Translations under genes and position numbers: made by a program
Part shown: positions 44,854-52,940 of the stretch, one piece after another
Position numbering within the stretch: the first letter of the stretch is position 1
Layout of the letters: each line of letters starts with the position of its first letter
The notes under the pieces: generated by a model
The model's input: the letters and a program-made list of their open reading frames with translations, nothing else
Database searches by the model: none
What the model was told of the DNA's origin: nothing
NCBI GenBank assembly: GCA_016841965.1
Contig: JAEANN010000056.1
Location: 1-64,000, forward strand
Length of the DNA stretch: 64,000 nt
Reading direction: 5' to 3'
DNA from: Candidatus Roseilinea mizusawaensis
GTDB taxonomy: Bacteria; Chloroflexota; Anaerolineae; J036; Brachytrichaceae

Positions 44854-46620
44854 TCAACTGGCCGCGCCCTGCGTCCGCGATGATGCCCACGTGAGCAGTT
44901 TGCTCAGCGGCCATGTGTTGATGACGACCGCAGGCTCCACCCAGGCTCGCCGGGCAATCCCAACGCCATACACAATGTTGTTGAACTGCTCTGGCGCGTG
45001 GGCGTCTGTGCTGATGCTCAACAGACAGCCCAGCTCGAGCGCCCGCCGGGCGTGTGTTTCATTCAGATCGAGCCGGGCCGGGTCGCAGTTGATCTCTAAC
45101 GCTACACGATGTTGGGCTGCCTCGCGGAACAGCGCCTCCCAGTCAAAGTCGCCGCCTTCGCGTTCGTTGATCAGCCGGCCGGATGGATGTCCCAGGATAT
45201 CCACATGCGGGTTGCGGATGGCGCGGATGGCGCGCGCAGTCAATTTCTCGCGCGGCTGCGATAACGAGGTGTGCACCGAAGCCTGCACGATGTCGAGTTG
45301 CGCCAGCACCTCATCCGGCAGGTCGAGCGACCCGTCTGATTTCACTTCCACCTCCACCCCGTGCAACACGCGGAACCTGCCCTTGAGTTCGGCGTTGACC
45401 TGCTCGATCTCGCGGCGCTGCTGAGCGATGCGTTCGGCGGTCAGGCCGTTGGCGACGGCCAGACTCTGCGTGTGATCGGTGATGAGGATATAAGCATAGC
45501 CGCGCGCCATGGCTGCGCGCGCCAATCCCATCACGTCGGTCGCGCCGTCGCTCCAGGTGGTGTGCATTTGCAGGTCGCCCTTTAAATCATCGAGGGTGAT
45601 CAGGTGGGGGAGTTGGCCGGCCAGCGCCGCTTCGATCTCGCCGCGATCTTCGCGCAGCTCTGGCGGGATGAAAGGCAGACCGAGCGCGTGGTACACGCCT
45701 TCCTCTGTCTCGAAAGTCAGCTCGCCGGCTCCGCCTTTCTTGCTCTCGGTGGACAGGGGGCGCAGCGCGTATTCATTCAGCGATAGTCCCTTTTGTTGGG
45801 CCAGTTCGCGCAGGCGGATATTGTGGGCTTGACTGCCGGTGAAGTATTGCAGCGCCGTGCCCCAGCGCGCCGGCTCGATGGCGCGCAGATCGGCTTGCAA
45901 GCCGTTGTTCAACCGCACACTGGTTTTGGCGTCGCCACTGCCCAGCACTTCCTGCACCACAGGGAGCGATCGCAGGGCCTGCATCAACGGGGCCGGTTTG
46001 AGCGTTGCCGCCAGGATGTCGAGATCGCCGATGGTCTCGCGGCCCCGGCGCAGCGAGCCGGCATACGTGATCTGTTGCACGCCATCCACCCCGCGCAGCG
46101 CCGCGATCAGTTCCAGGGCCGCCGGCAGCGCATCGCCGATACGCATGCGGCCGGTGGCGCGGCGACGCAGCGACGCAATGCCGGCCAAAATCTTCTCTTC
46201 AGTCTTCGCGCCGAATCTAGGCAAATCACGCAACTTGCCGGCCTGGGCTGCTGCTTCCAGCGCCTCGATGCTGGTGATGTTCAATTGCTCCCATACGGTT
46301 TTGACCCGTTGCGGCCCCATGCTTGGCACTTGCAGCATAGCGGCGACGCCATCCGGCACTTGCTCGCGCAGCCGCTCGTAGAATTCCAGCCGGCCCGTGC
46401 GCAACAACTCGTCGAGCTTGCGCGCGATCTCCTTGCCGACGCCCGGAATCTCATCCAGTTTGCCTTCCTGCCACAGTTCGACGATCGGGCGCGGGCAATT
46501 CAGGATGTTCTCAGCGACTGTGCTGTAGGCGCGCGTCTTGAACACGACTTCGCCTTGAATCTGAAGTCGCTCGGCAATATCGGTGAAAATCTCGGCGAGT
46601 CGCCGGTTGGTGAAGGCCAT
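44854..46620 (-). CDS. polX: Family X DNA polymerase with C-terminal PHP domain
   Basis: 588 residues. Residues ~1-90 form the 8-kDa lyase-like domain with helix-hairpin-helix (IPGVGKEIARKLDELL); fingers follow with another hairpin (PSMGPQRVKTVW). The palm shows GSLRRGRETIGDLDIL with the paired Asp. The C-terminal PHP domain has QMHTTWSDG, ITDHTQSLAVANG, GVEVEV, HPSGRLI and STDAHAP, the metal ligands of a 3'-5' exonuclease/AP-endonuclease activity. Role in gap filling and base-excision repair. A TAGAAT lies 11 bases before the ATG. Head-to-head with another PHP-domain gene. Confidence 0.93.
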   Translation of the reverse strand: MAFTNRRLAEIFTDIAERLQIQGEVVFKTRAYSTVAENILNCPRPIVELWQEGKLDEIPGVGKEIARKLDELLRTGRLEFYERLREQVPDGVAAMLQVPSMGPQRVKTVWEQLNITSIEALEAAAQAGKLRDLPRFGAKTEEKILAGIASLRRRATGRMRIGDALPAALELIAALRGVDGVQQITYAGSLRRGRETIGDLDILAATLKPAPLMQALRSLPVVQEVLGSGDAKTSVRLNNGLQADLRAIEPARWGTALQYFTGSQAHNIRLRELAQQKGLSLNEYALRPLSTESKKGGAGELTFETEEGVYHALGLPFIPPELREDRGEIEAALAGQLPHLITLDDLKGDLQMHTTWSDGATDVMGLARAAMARGYAYILITDHTQSLAVANGLTAERIAQQRREIEQVNAELKGRFRVLHGVEVEVKSDGSLDLPDEVLAQLDIVQASVHTSLSQPREKLTARAIRAIRNPHVDILGHPSGRLINEREGGDFDWEALFREAAQHRVALEINCDPARLDLNETHARRALELGCLLSISTDAHAPEQFNNIVYGVGIARRAWVEPAVVINTWPLSKLLTWASSRTQGAAS

Positions 46621-46713
46621 ACCCAGGGCGCATTCTAACCCTTACCTGGGCGAGCTGCCGGGCTTGTTGGCGCCCTGATTCACCGACCGGCGGCCTGTCT
46701 AACCCTGCCCTGT

Positions 46714-46728
46714 TACACTAACACCCCG
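46714..46728 (+). promoter_or_regulatory. -10 element of a probable leaderless promoter (PHP gene)
   Basis: TACACT at 46714-46719, 9 bases before ATG 46729; no Shine-Dalgarno. Confidence 0.45.
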
Positions 46729-47778
46729 ATGGTGGAAATCGTCGCCAACATGCACATACACACGCCGTACTCAGACGGCGAACTGTATCATCGCGATATC
46801 GCCGACGCCGCATCCGCCGCCGGGTTGGATGTCATCATCGTCACCGATCACAACGTGTGGGTGTGCGGGCCGGCCGGCTATCACGGTGGTGTGCTGGTGT
46901 TGATCGGTGAAGAGGTGCACGATTGCCAGCGCGACCCTCAGCGCAGCCACCTGCTGATCTACAACGTCGCAGAAGAGCTATCCCCCTTCGCCGACAACCC
47001 GCAGGAACTGATCAATCACGCTCGGCGGCGTGGTGGGCTGACCTTCCTCGCCCATCCGGTGGAATACCGCAGCCCCCTGCACCCAGACTTGGAGGCGATT
47101 GTCTGGGATGACTGGCGCGTCAAGCATTTCACCGGCATCGAACTGTGGAACTACATGTCTGAGTTCAAGGCGCGGCTATGGAGCGCGCCGGCGGCAGTGT
47201 TCGCTGCATTCTTCCCATCGTGGGTCATTCGTGGGCCTTTTAAGGCTGCGCTGCGTAAGTGGGATGAGCTATTGATTGCCGGCGAGCGCGTGGTAGCCAT
47301 CGGCAACGCCGACGCGCACGGCGCGACATATCGGCTGGGGCCGTTACGCCGGGTGCTGTTTCCCTACAGACACTTGTTTCAGTGTGTCAACACGCACCTG
47401 TTGATCGACAGGCCGCTGACCCGCGATGTGAAAACTGACCAGGACTTGGTGTACAGCGCGCTGCGCGCCGGTCACTGCTTTGTGGGCTATGACCGCGCCG
47501 GCTCCACGCGCGCTTTTCGCTTTACGGCGCGCAGCGGCGCGGCGCTGGCGATCATGGGCGATGAGATCGCGCGGCGCGGCGCTACCAGGCTGGAAGTGGT
47601 GTGTCCTGACGCCGGCGACATCCGCCTGTTGCGCAACGGCGTCGTTGTGGCGCAAAACAATGGTCACACGCTTGAGCACTTGACCGTCGATCCCGGCGTG
47701 TACCGCGTCGAGGTCTATCGCACTTTCCGCCTGCTCAAACGCGGCTGGATTTTCAGCAACCCCATCTACGTGCGCTAG
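46729..47778 (+). CDS. PHP-domain metal-dependent phosphoesterase
   Basis: 349 residues. NMHIHTPYSDGE, VTDHNVW, IGEEVHD, LAHPVEY and GNADAHG supply the PHP metal ligands, so a phosphoesterase (for example on nucleotides or sugar phosphates) is likely. The C-terminal ~80 residues resemble a beta-rich carbohydrate-type domain (LRNGVVVAQNNGHTLEH, GVYRVEVYRTF). Its stop codon shares a CTAG with the stop of the convergent ridA gene. Confidence 0.8.
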   Translation: MVEIVANMHIHTPYSDGELYHRDIADAASAAGLDVIIVTDHNVWVCGPAGYHGGVLVLIGEEVHDCQRDPQRSHLLIYNVAEELSPFADNPQELINHARRRGGLTFLAHPVEYRSPLHPDLEAIVWDDWRVKHFTGIELWNYMSEFKARLWSAPAAVFAAFFPSWVIRGPFKAALRKWDELLIAGERVVAIGNADAHGATYRLGPLRRVLFPYRHLFQCVNTHLLIDRPLTRDVKTDQDLVYSALRAGHCFVGYDRAGSTRAFRFTARSGAALAIMGDEIARRGATRLEVVCPDAGDIRLLRNGVVVAQNNGHTLEHLTVDPGVYRVEVYRTFRLLKRGWIFSNPIYVR

Positions 47779-48158
47779 GCCGCTTTGACAGCGATGGCCT
47801 CGATCTCGACCAGCGCACCCTTGGGCAACTTTGCCACTTCGATCGTGGAGCGCGCCGGCGGCGTGCCGGTGAACCAGGTTGCGTATACAGCGTTCATGGC
47901 CGCGAAGTCATTCATGCTTTGCAGGAATACGGTGGTCTTGACCACATGCTGCAGATCGCTGCCGGCAGCCTGAAGCACTGCGCTCAAGTTCTGCAAGACG
48001 CGCTGCGTCTGGGCGCTCACGTCGCCCTCGATCAAGTTGCCGGTGGCCGGGTCGATCGCAATCTGGCCGGAGCAGAACACCAGGTTATCAAGCGCGATGG
48101 CCTGTGAATAGGGGCCAATTGCTTTGGGGGCTGCGTCTGTGTGAATGGCAGTTAACAT
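47775..48158 (-). CDS. ridA: RidA family enamine/imine deaminase
   Basis: 127 residues. AIGPYSQAIALDNLVFCSGQIAIDP, QTQRVLQNLSAVLQAAGS and RSTIEVAKLPKGALVEIEAIA with the conserved Arg match the RidA/YjgF family, which hydrolyses reactive 2-aminoacrylate formed by PLP enzymes. The fourth base of its reading end overlaps the PHP stop. An AAATCCAAAATC-type repeat lies about 18 bases upstream of the start. Confidence 0.93.
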   Translation of the reverse strand: MLTAIHTDAAPKAIGPYSQAIALDNLVFCSGQIAIDPATGNLIEGDVSAQTQRVLQNLSAVLQAAGSDLQHVVKTTVFLQSMNDFAAMNAVYATWFTGTPPARSTIEVAKLPKGALVEIEAIAVKAA

Positions 48159-48175
48159 CTCTGTGTCCTGGACTG

Positions 48176-48204
48176 TGGATTTTAGATTTCGGATTTTGGA
48201 TTAA
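48176..48204. repeat. AAATCCAAAATC-type interspersed repeat
   Basis: GGATTTTAGATTTCGGATTTTGG on the plus strand, upstream of ridA (minus strand), providing a TAAAAT in ridA orientation. Confidence 0.6.
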
Positions 48205-48244
48205 GGCTGGTGTGCGCGGAATGCGCAACACCAGTCGCGCCACA

Positions 48245-48409
48245 TCACGGGATGGCAGTTGCGATGACTCGCGGTGTTGGGGTGGGTGGCGTGTTTGGCG
48301 CTGGGCTGGTGAACAGGGTCGCAAAAGCGCTAATGATCATGCTGATGACGATGAAAATGCTCAGCACGTAAAAGATGATTTGGTTACGGGATAGCTTTCG
48401 CGTTCTCAT
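48245..48409 (-). CDS. Small single-pass membrane protein, 54 residues
   Basis: MRTRKLSRNQII gives a basic N-terminus followed by one hydrophobic helix (about residues 11-32, YVLSIFIVISMIISAF) and a Thr/Pro-rich tail. Function unknown; a membrane anchor with the tail outside is predicted from the positive-inside rule. GATAAT lies 7 bases before the ATG with no RBS, which looks leaderless. Length and topology are conserved features I believe recur in Chloroflexota, but I cannot verify this here. Confidence 0.55.
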   Translation of the reverse strand: MRTRKLSRNQIIFYVLSIFIVISMIISAFATLFTSPAPNTPPTPTPRVIATAIP

Positions 48410-48422
48410 TGCTCTGATTATC
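48410..48422 (-). promoter_or_regulatory. -10 element of a probable leaderless promoter (small membrane protein)
   Basis: GATAAT (complement of 48417-48422), 7 bases before the ATG. Confidence 0.45.
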
Positions 48423-48447
48423 ACTCGCGCGCCGGCGGATGGCGTGT

Positions 48448-49548
48448 CTATCTCAAATCTCGAATGATGGTTCGGATCTCGGTCTCGTGCGCCTCGATGC
48501 TTTCGGCCACCTTGAACTGCACCAGCGCGCGCACCAGATTGTGCTGACTGTGGCGGGCTTTGAAGTACACGTTGCCTTCCAGGTAGTCTGTGAAGAAGCG
48601 CAGTCCCAGCTCGAATGCGATCAGCCGCGCGCACTCGTACAGGTAATCGTAGTCGGGCGGGGTGAAGAAGCTGCGCGCCACCGGCAGGTAGCCGGCCAAT
48701 ATCTCACGGCACAAGTCGGTGTCGAATTGCACTTGCTCTATCTTGTCTGTTTCCTCGCCGAGTGGGTTGCAGCACGAGCGCAGACAATCGCCGATGTCGT
48801 AATGCACCAGGCCCGGCTTCACTGTGTCCAGGTCGATGATGCTGACGGCCTGGCCGGTTTGGTCATCGATCATGATGTTATCGACCTTGGGGTCGCCGTG
48901 AATCGGGCGCACGCGCAACCGGCCGGCTTCTTTTGCCTGCTCCAGCACCGACGCCCATGCTTCTCGCTGGGCCACAAAGCGCATCCCGTACCGCACCTCT
49001 GGCGAATCGATAGGCGCTTTGGGGTGCGCGATCACTTCGTGGTAGTGCTGGAGATAGCCTGGCGTGATGTGAAAGCCCTGCAATGTGTCGTGGAGAGTGG
49101 TGATGTCCATGTCGCTAATCAGGCTTTGAAACCGCCCCAGGGCGTAGCCGGCTTCGCGCGCATGGGCGCTGTCGCGGATGCGGGGGTAAGCTTGAGCGTG
49201 GTCGATGAAGCTGAGGGCGCGCCAAAAACCACCCTCCTCATCCACCCAGTGGGTCTGGCCGTCTGCTGTTAGTCGCACGCGTGGCGTGTCCCACCGCCGG
49301 CTGGGGTCTGCCGCGCCGTTGCTCAAGCGCCTGCGCACATGCTCGGTAAAGGCGCGCATATTGACCATGATGAGTTCAGGTCGGCGGAACACGCGCTGGT
49401 TGATGCGCTGAAGGATGAAATGGGTCTCGTCGCTTCCGCTGACCGTGACCAGGTAGGTGTCGTTCACATTGCCCGTGCCGTATTCCAGCACGGTTTCGAC
49501 ACCTCCCTGGGCAGTGAATCGTTGTGCGGCTTCGGTGTGGCGCGTCAA
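48448..49548 (-). CDS. APH-family phosphotransferase, N-acetylhexosamine kinase (NahK)-like
   Basis: 366 residues from a TTG (AGGAAGG upstream). YGTGNVNDTYLVTV and HFILQRINQRVFRRPELIM correspond to the nucleotide-binding lobe as in NahK; RPIHGDPKVDNIMID is the Brenner-type catalytic loop and IIDLDTVKPGLVHYDIGD supplies the metal Asp. It probably phosphorylates an amino sugar or related alcohol. Flanked by the M42 peptidase gene 40 bases upstream, same strand. Confidence 0.78.
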   Translation of the reverse strand: MTRHTEAAQRFTAQGGVETVLEYGTGNVNDTYLVTVSGSDETHFILQRINQRVFRRPELIMVNMRAFTEHVRRRLSNGAADPSRRWDTPRVRLTADGQTHWVDEEGGFWRALSFIDHAQAYPRIRDSAHAREAGYALGRFQSLISDMDITTLHDTLQGFHITPGYLQHYHEVIAHPKAPIDSPEVRYGMRFVAQREAWASVLEQAKEAGRLRVRPIHGDPKVDNIMIDDQTGQAVSIIDLDTVKPGLVHYDIGDCLRSCCNPLGEETDKIEQVQFDTDLCREILAGYLPVARSFFTPPDYDYLYECARLIAFELGLRFFTDYLEGNVYFKARHSQHNLVRALVQFKVAESIEAHETEIRTIIRDLR

Positions 49549-49588
49549 GGTTTGTTTCGCCTTCCTATTGCGTGGTTGTGCTGCCAGC

Positions 49589-50611
49589 TCAGGCGCGTAG
49601 CTTGCGCAATGCTAGTTCCATTAACTTCACCGTGTTGCGATAGTCGCGCAGGTCAAGCACTGCCACAGGCGAATGAATGTAGCGGCACGGCACCGACACC
49701 GGCGCGCTGGGCACCCCCTCGCGCGTGAGATGGATCGCGCCGGCATCTGTTCCGCCGACGCCGGGTTGCTTGAACTGATAGGGGATGCCATGCGTCTCGG
49801 CGGTGGTCACCAGATGGTCAACCAGTTGCCGGTCGGCAATCACCTTGCGATCCAGCACGCTGAGCGCCGGCCCTTTGCCCAACTGTGTGGTCGGGCTTTG
49901 GTCCTTTTTCTTGGGTAAGTCGTCGGCAATGGTGCCCTCCAACACAAAGGCGTGGGTGGGGTTGATGCGGTAAGCGGCAATGCCGGCGCCGCGCAGGCCG
50001 ACTTCCTCTTGTACAGTGAACACGCCGTACACATCGAACGGGTAGGCTTCTTTTTGCAGCAGGTCCACCAGCGCCGAACAGCCGGCCCGGTCGTCGAACG
50101 CCTTGCCGCTGACCAGGTTGCCCAGCCGACGGTACTCGACTAGGAACGTGCCATAGGTCCCCAGCGGCGCCAGTGCTTCTGCTTCGCTCTTGCTGGTTGC
50201 GCCAATATCAATCACCATCGATTCCACACCGATTGCTTTCTCACGCTCGCTGCTTTTGGTGTGATGGATTGCCTTCAGCCCGATTACGCCCGGTACGCGG
50301 TCTTTGCCCAGTTGCACGCGCAGGCCCGGCATCACGCGATCGTCTATGCCGCCCACGTATCGAAACTTGATTCCGCCATCGGCGGTGTGCCCGGTGACCA
50401 TCAGTCCCACTTCGTCCATGTGCGCTGCGATCATGACGCGCGGGCCGGCCTGACCATTCTGACGGCGCCCTGCCTTATGGGCGATCAGGTTCCCCATTGA
50501 GTCGATCGTCACCTCATCTACATGTGGCTTGATGGCTTCAAGGATGATTTCGCGCACGGCGTCTTCGTTGCCCGAAACGCCGACTGCGCTGGAGAGCTTT
50601 TCCAGAATCAT
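49589..50611 (-). CDS. M42-family aminopeptidase (copy 1)
   Basis: 340 residues. GVSGNEDAVRE, AAHMDEVGLMV, the metal-ligand FDDRAGCSALVD, VQEEVGLRGAG (catalytic Glu pair), a late GVGGTDAGAIH and SVPCRYIHSPV define M42 glutamyl/leucyl aminopeptidases, which form dodecameric tetrahedral shells. Cytoplasmic peptide turnover. An in-tandem paralogue lies 83 bases upstream. Confidence 0.92.
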   Translation of the reverse strand: MILEKLSSAVGVSGNEDAVREIILEAIKPHVDEVTIDSMGNLIAHKAGRRQNGQAGPRVMIAAHMDEVGLMVTGHTADGGIKFRYVGGIDDRVMPGLRVQLGKDRVPGVIGLKAIHHTKSSEREKAIGVESMVIDIGATSKSEAEALAPLGTYGTFLVEYRRLGNLVSGKAFDDRAGCSALVDLLQKEAYPFDVYGVFTVQEEVGLRGAGIAAYRINPTHAFVLEGTIADDLPKKKDQSPTTQLGKGPALSVLDRKVIADRQLVDHLVTTAETHGIPYQFKQPGVGGTDAGAIHLTREGVPSAPVSVPCRYIHSPVAVLDLRDYRNTVKLMELALRKLRA

Positions 50612-50663
50612 GGTGTTGGTCTCGTTGTACCGATCGGATCAATACCCAGGTGGCTTTGTGACA

Positions 50664-50703
50664 CAATCGCTCAATTGCTCAATCGCTCAATCGCTCAATC
50701 GAA
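50664..50703. repeat. CAATCGCT octamer tandem array, five copies
   Basis: Units start at 50664, 50672 (one mismatch), 50680, 50688 and 50696 (partial). The last units overlap the 3' end and stop codon of the upstream M42 gene (minus strand). Confidence 0.85.
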
Positions 50704-51759
50704 CACTTTGTCGTCCAGGCCGGCCGCGAAATGAGCCATTAGCCGGCCAATGCGTTCGACATCTTTCACGTGTACCGTTTCGACCGGCGAGTGCATGTAG
50801 CGCAGCGGCACGCCGATCAACACAACCGGCACACCATCGCGGCTGACCTGAATCGGCCAGGCATCGGTGCCGCCTCCGATGTCCGGTTCGATCTGGTAAG
50901 CCATCTCCAGCCGTTTGCACGTGTCGATCAGTCGCTGCGTGAGTTTGGGGTGGTAATTTGGGCCAACGGTGATGACGGGGCCTTTGCCCAGCTCGATGTG
51001 CGTTGTGTAATCATGTTGCGCGGCAAAGGTCACGTCGATGGCAATCGCCGCGTCGGGGCGCAGTTCGTAGGCGGCGGTTTTGGCGCCGAGGAAGGAAGTC
51101 TCTTCGCCCACGGTGGCCACAGCCACCACGTCCCAAGTGTGCTTGAGCCGTTGTAGCTCGTTCAGGCATATCACTTCGGCGGCGACGGCTACCCGGTTGT
51201 CCATGGCTTTGCCGGTCAGCCGGTCGCCTTTGAGTTTCGTGGTCTGTGTGTCGAACGACACCAGATCGCCCACCTGGATCAGGCGCTCGACCTGCCGCGC
51301 CGGCAGCCCGACGTCGACGAACAGATCGTCAAACTGAACTACATTCTGACCCTCTCCTGGCGGCAGCACGTGTGGCGGGCGCGAGCCGATCACGCCGGGG
51401 ATGGGCGCCGGCTTGTTTTTGCCGTTGCCGTCTCCCTGCGGGTGTACCAGCACGCGCTGACCCAGCATGTGTCGGGCGTCTGTCCCGCCCACGCGGGTGA
51501 CCCGCAGGAAGCCCTTCTCGATGCCGCTCACAATCAACCCAATCTCGTCCATGTGCGCGGCCAGCATCAACCGTTTCGCCGGACTGTCGCCCGCAGGCGC
51601 GCTACGTTTCCAGGCCATGACGCTGCCCACTTTGCTGATGCGCACTTCGTCCGACACAGGCTCAAATCTGGATTGGATCAGTTGATGGATCGAGGATTCG
51701 TAGCCGCTGAGGCCAACAGCATTCGTGAGGGTTTGGATGAGTTCCTCGGTTTGAACCAT
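50695..51759 (-). CDS. M42-family aminopeptidase (copy 2)
   Basis: 354 residues from ATG 51759. GLSGYESSIHQL, AAHMDEIGLIVSG, TGKAMDNRVAVAAEV, VGEETSFLGAKTAAY, GGGTDAWPIQVS and VPLRYMHSPVETV are the M42 signatures. Paralogous to the adjacent M42 gene but clearly diverged. TATACT 7 bases before the ATG suggests a leaderless transcript. The final Asp and stop codon come from the octamer array. Confidence 0.92.
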   Translation of the reverse strand: MVQTEELIQTLTNAVGLSGYESSIHQLIQSRFEPVSDEVRISKVGSVMAWKRSAPAGDSPAKRLMLAAHMDEIGLIVSGIEKGFLRVTRVGGTDARHMLGQRVLVHPQGDGNGKNKPAPIPGVIGSRPPHVLPPGEGQNVVQFDDLFVDVGLPARQVERLIQVGDLVSFDTQTTKLKGDRLTGKAMDNRVAVAAEVICLNELQRLKHTWDVVAVATVGEETSFLGAKTAAYELRPDAAIAIDVTFAAQHDYTTHIELGKGPVITVGPNYHPKLTQRLIDTCKRLEMAYQIEPDIGGGTDAWPIQVSRDGVPVVLIGVPLRYMHSPVETVHVKDVERIGRLMAHFAAGLDDKVFD

Positions 51760-51772
51760 GCCGGCTAGTATA
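51760..51772 (-). promoter_or_regulatory. -10 element of a probable leaderless promoter (M42 copy 2)
   Basis: TATACT (complement of 51767-51772), 7 bases before the ATG; no Shine-Dalgarno. Confidence 0.5.
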
Positions 51773-51827
51773 TCCAACGGTCAGGCCGCCCAGCGATCCT
51801 TCTGCAACACCCCGTCGGCCCTGTTTT

Positions 51828-52931
51828 TCAGGGACGTTGGGTCAGCGGCAGATAGATGACATGTACCGGCACAACCGGATGTGCCAGATGCGCCACAGTG
51901 CCCAGTGCAGCTTTCACAAACGCTGTGAAGTAATCCAGGTCTAGATATTCGAGCCTGTCAGACACGGTGTGATAACGCGGGTTGAAGTCGCGCGTCGAAC
52001 CGTAGTAATCCTCGATCAGCAGCAGGGCCGGGTAGCCCTGCTGCCAGAACGAAGCATGATCGCTGGCCCCGATCCACAGCGGATAGATTTCAGGGATCAA
52101 CTGGCCGGCCAACCCATAAGCCGCGACGACATGGGTGAATATGCCTGCGATGGTCAGGTCATCGGTGTATCCGGCGCTGGTGGTCGGGCGAATGAACACA
52201 TCCAGGGTGGGGAGCGAGCCGGGCGTGTTCCAGGCGATCATGTCCATGTTGACCACTGCAACGATGTTGTCGCCGCGCGCGCGGGCTGCTGCGGCGTACA
52301 CGTTGCTGCCCAGCAATCCCTGTTCCTCGCCGCTGAAAAGCGCCAGCCGCAGGGTGCGGCTGAATGAATACTGGCTGAAGATGCGAGCCATGCTCAGCAC
52401 TGCTACCGATCCGCTGGCGTTGTCGTCTGCGCCGGGCGCCAGCGTCATGCGGGTCTCTGCCGGCGACAGGCTGTCCAGGTGCGCCACGGCCATGATGATC
52501 TCGTCTGGCCTGATCGTGCCGGTAATGACGGCCACGACATTGCGATTGCTGTAGCCGCTTGCGCTCCACGGGTGATAATCGACTGCGACGCCTGCGCCGG
52601 CCATCCACTCGTAGGCATATTGAGTGGCTTTCTGAATAGGCGTGATCGAGCCAGTGAAGCGTGTGCTGATGGTGTATGGCTCACCCCCGACGATAGCCGG
52701 CCATTCGCCGGTGAGTTCGGCGGTTAGGCTGTACAAGCGCGCAGCCTGTACCTCGGCGATCATGCCGGCGATGATCGGGCTGGCTTGGAAGCCATTCGCT
52801 TGCAAGGCCGGCGCTGCTCGCACGCTTGACTCTGGCTGCGGCCCGTCGTGTCGGGCGCCGGCCGGCTGCAACTCGTTCGTATGCCACAGGATGGCACATG
52901 CCACACACAAGGCTGCAAGTCCATAGCGCAT
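51828..52931 (-). CDS. Secreted M28-family zinc peptidase
   Basis: 367 residues. A signal peptide (MRYGLAALCVACAILW) starts the protein. The M28 zinc ligands appear in order: VAHLDSLS, PGADDNASGSVAVL, FSGEEQGLLGS, VNMDMIAW and a late YHTVSDRLEYLD. Extracellular aminopeptidase. The C-terminus is IYLPLTQRP, like the Fn3 protein's end. It starts 9 bases after the kinase gene's stop, so the two are probably co-transcribed. Confidence 0.9.
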   Translation of the reverse strand: MRYGLAALCVACAILWHTNELQPAGARHDGPQPESSVRAAPALQANGFQASPIIAGMIAEVQAARLYSLTAELTGEWPAIVGGEPYTISTRFTGSITPIQKATQYAYEWMAGAGVAVDYHPWSASGYSNRNVVAVITGTIRPDEIIMAVAHLDSLSPAETRMTLAPGADDNASGSVAVLSMARIFSQYSFSRTLRLALFSGEEQGLLGSNVYAAAARARGDNIVAVVNMDMIAWNTPGSLPTLDVFIRPTTSAGYTDDLTIAGIFTHVVAAYGLAGQLIPEIYPLWIGASDHASFWQQGYPALLLIEDYYGSTRDFNPRYHTVSDRLEYLDLDYFTAFVKAALGTVAHLAHPVVPVHVIYLPLTQRP

Positions 52932-52940
52932 AGAAGTGAG

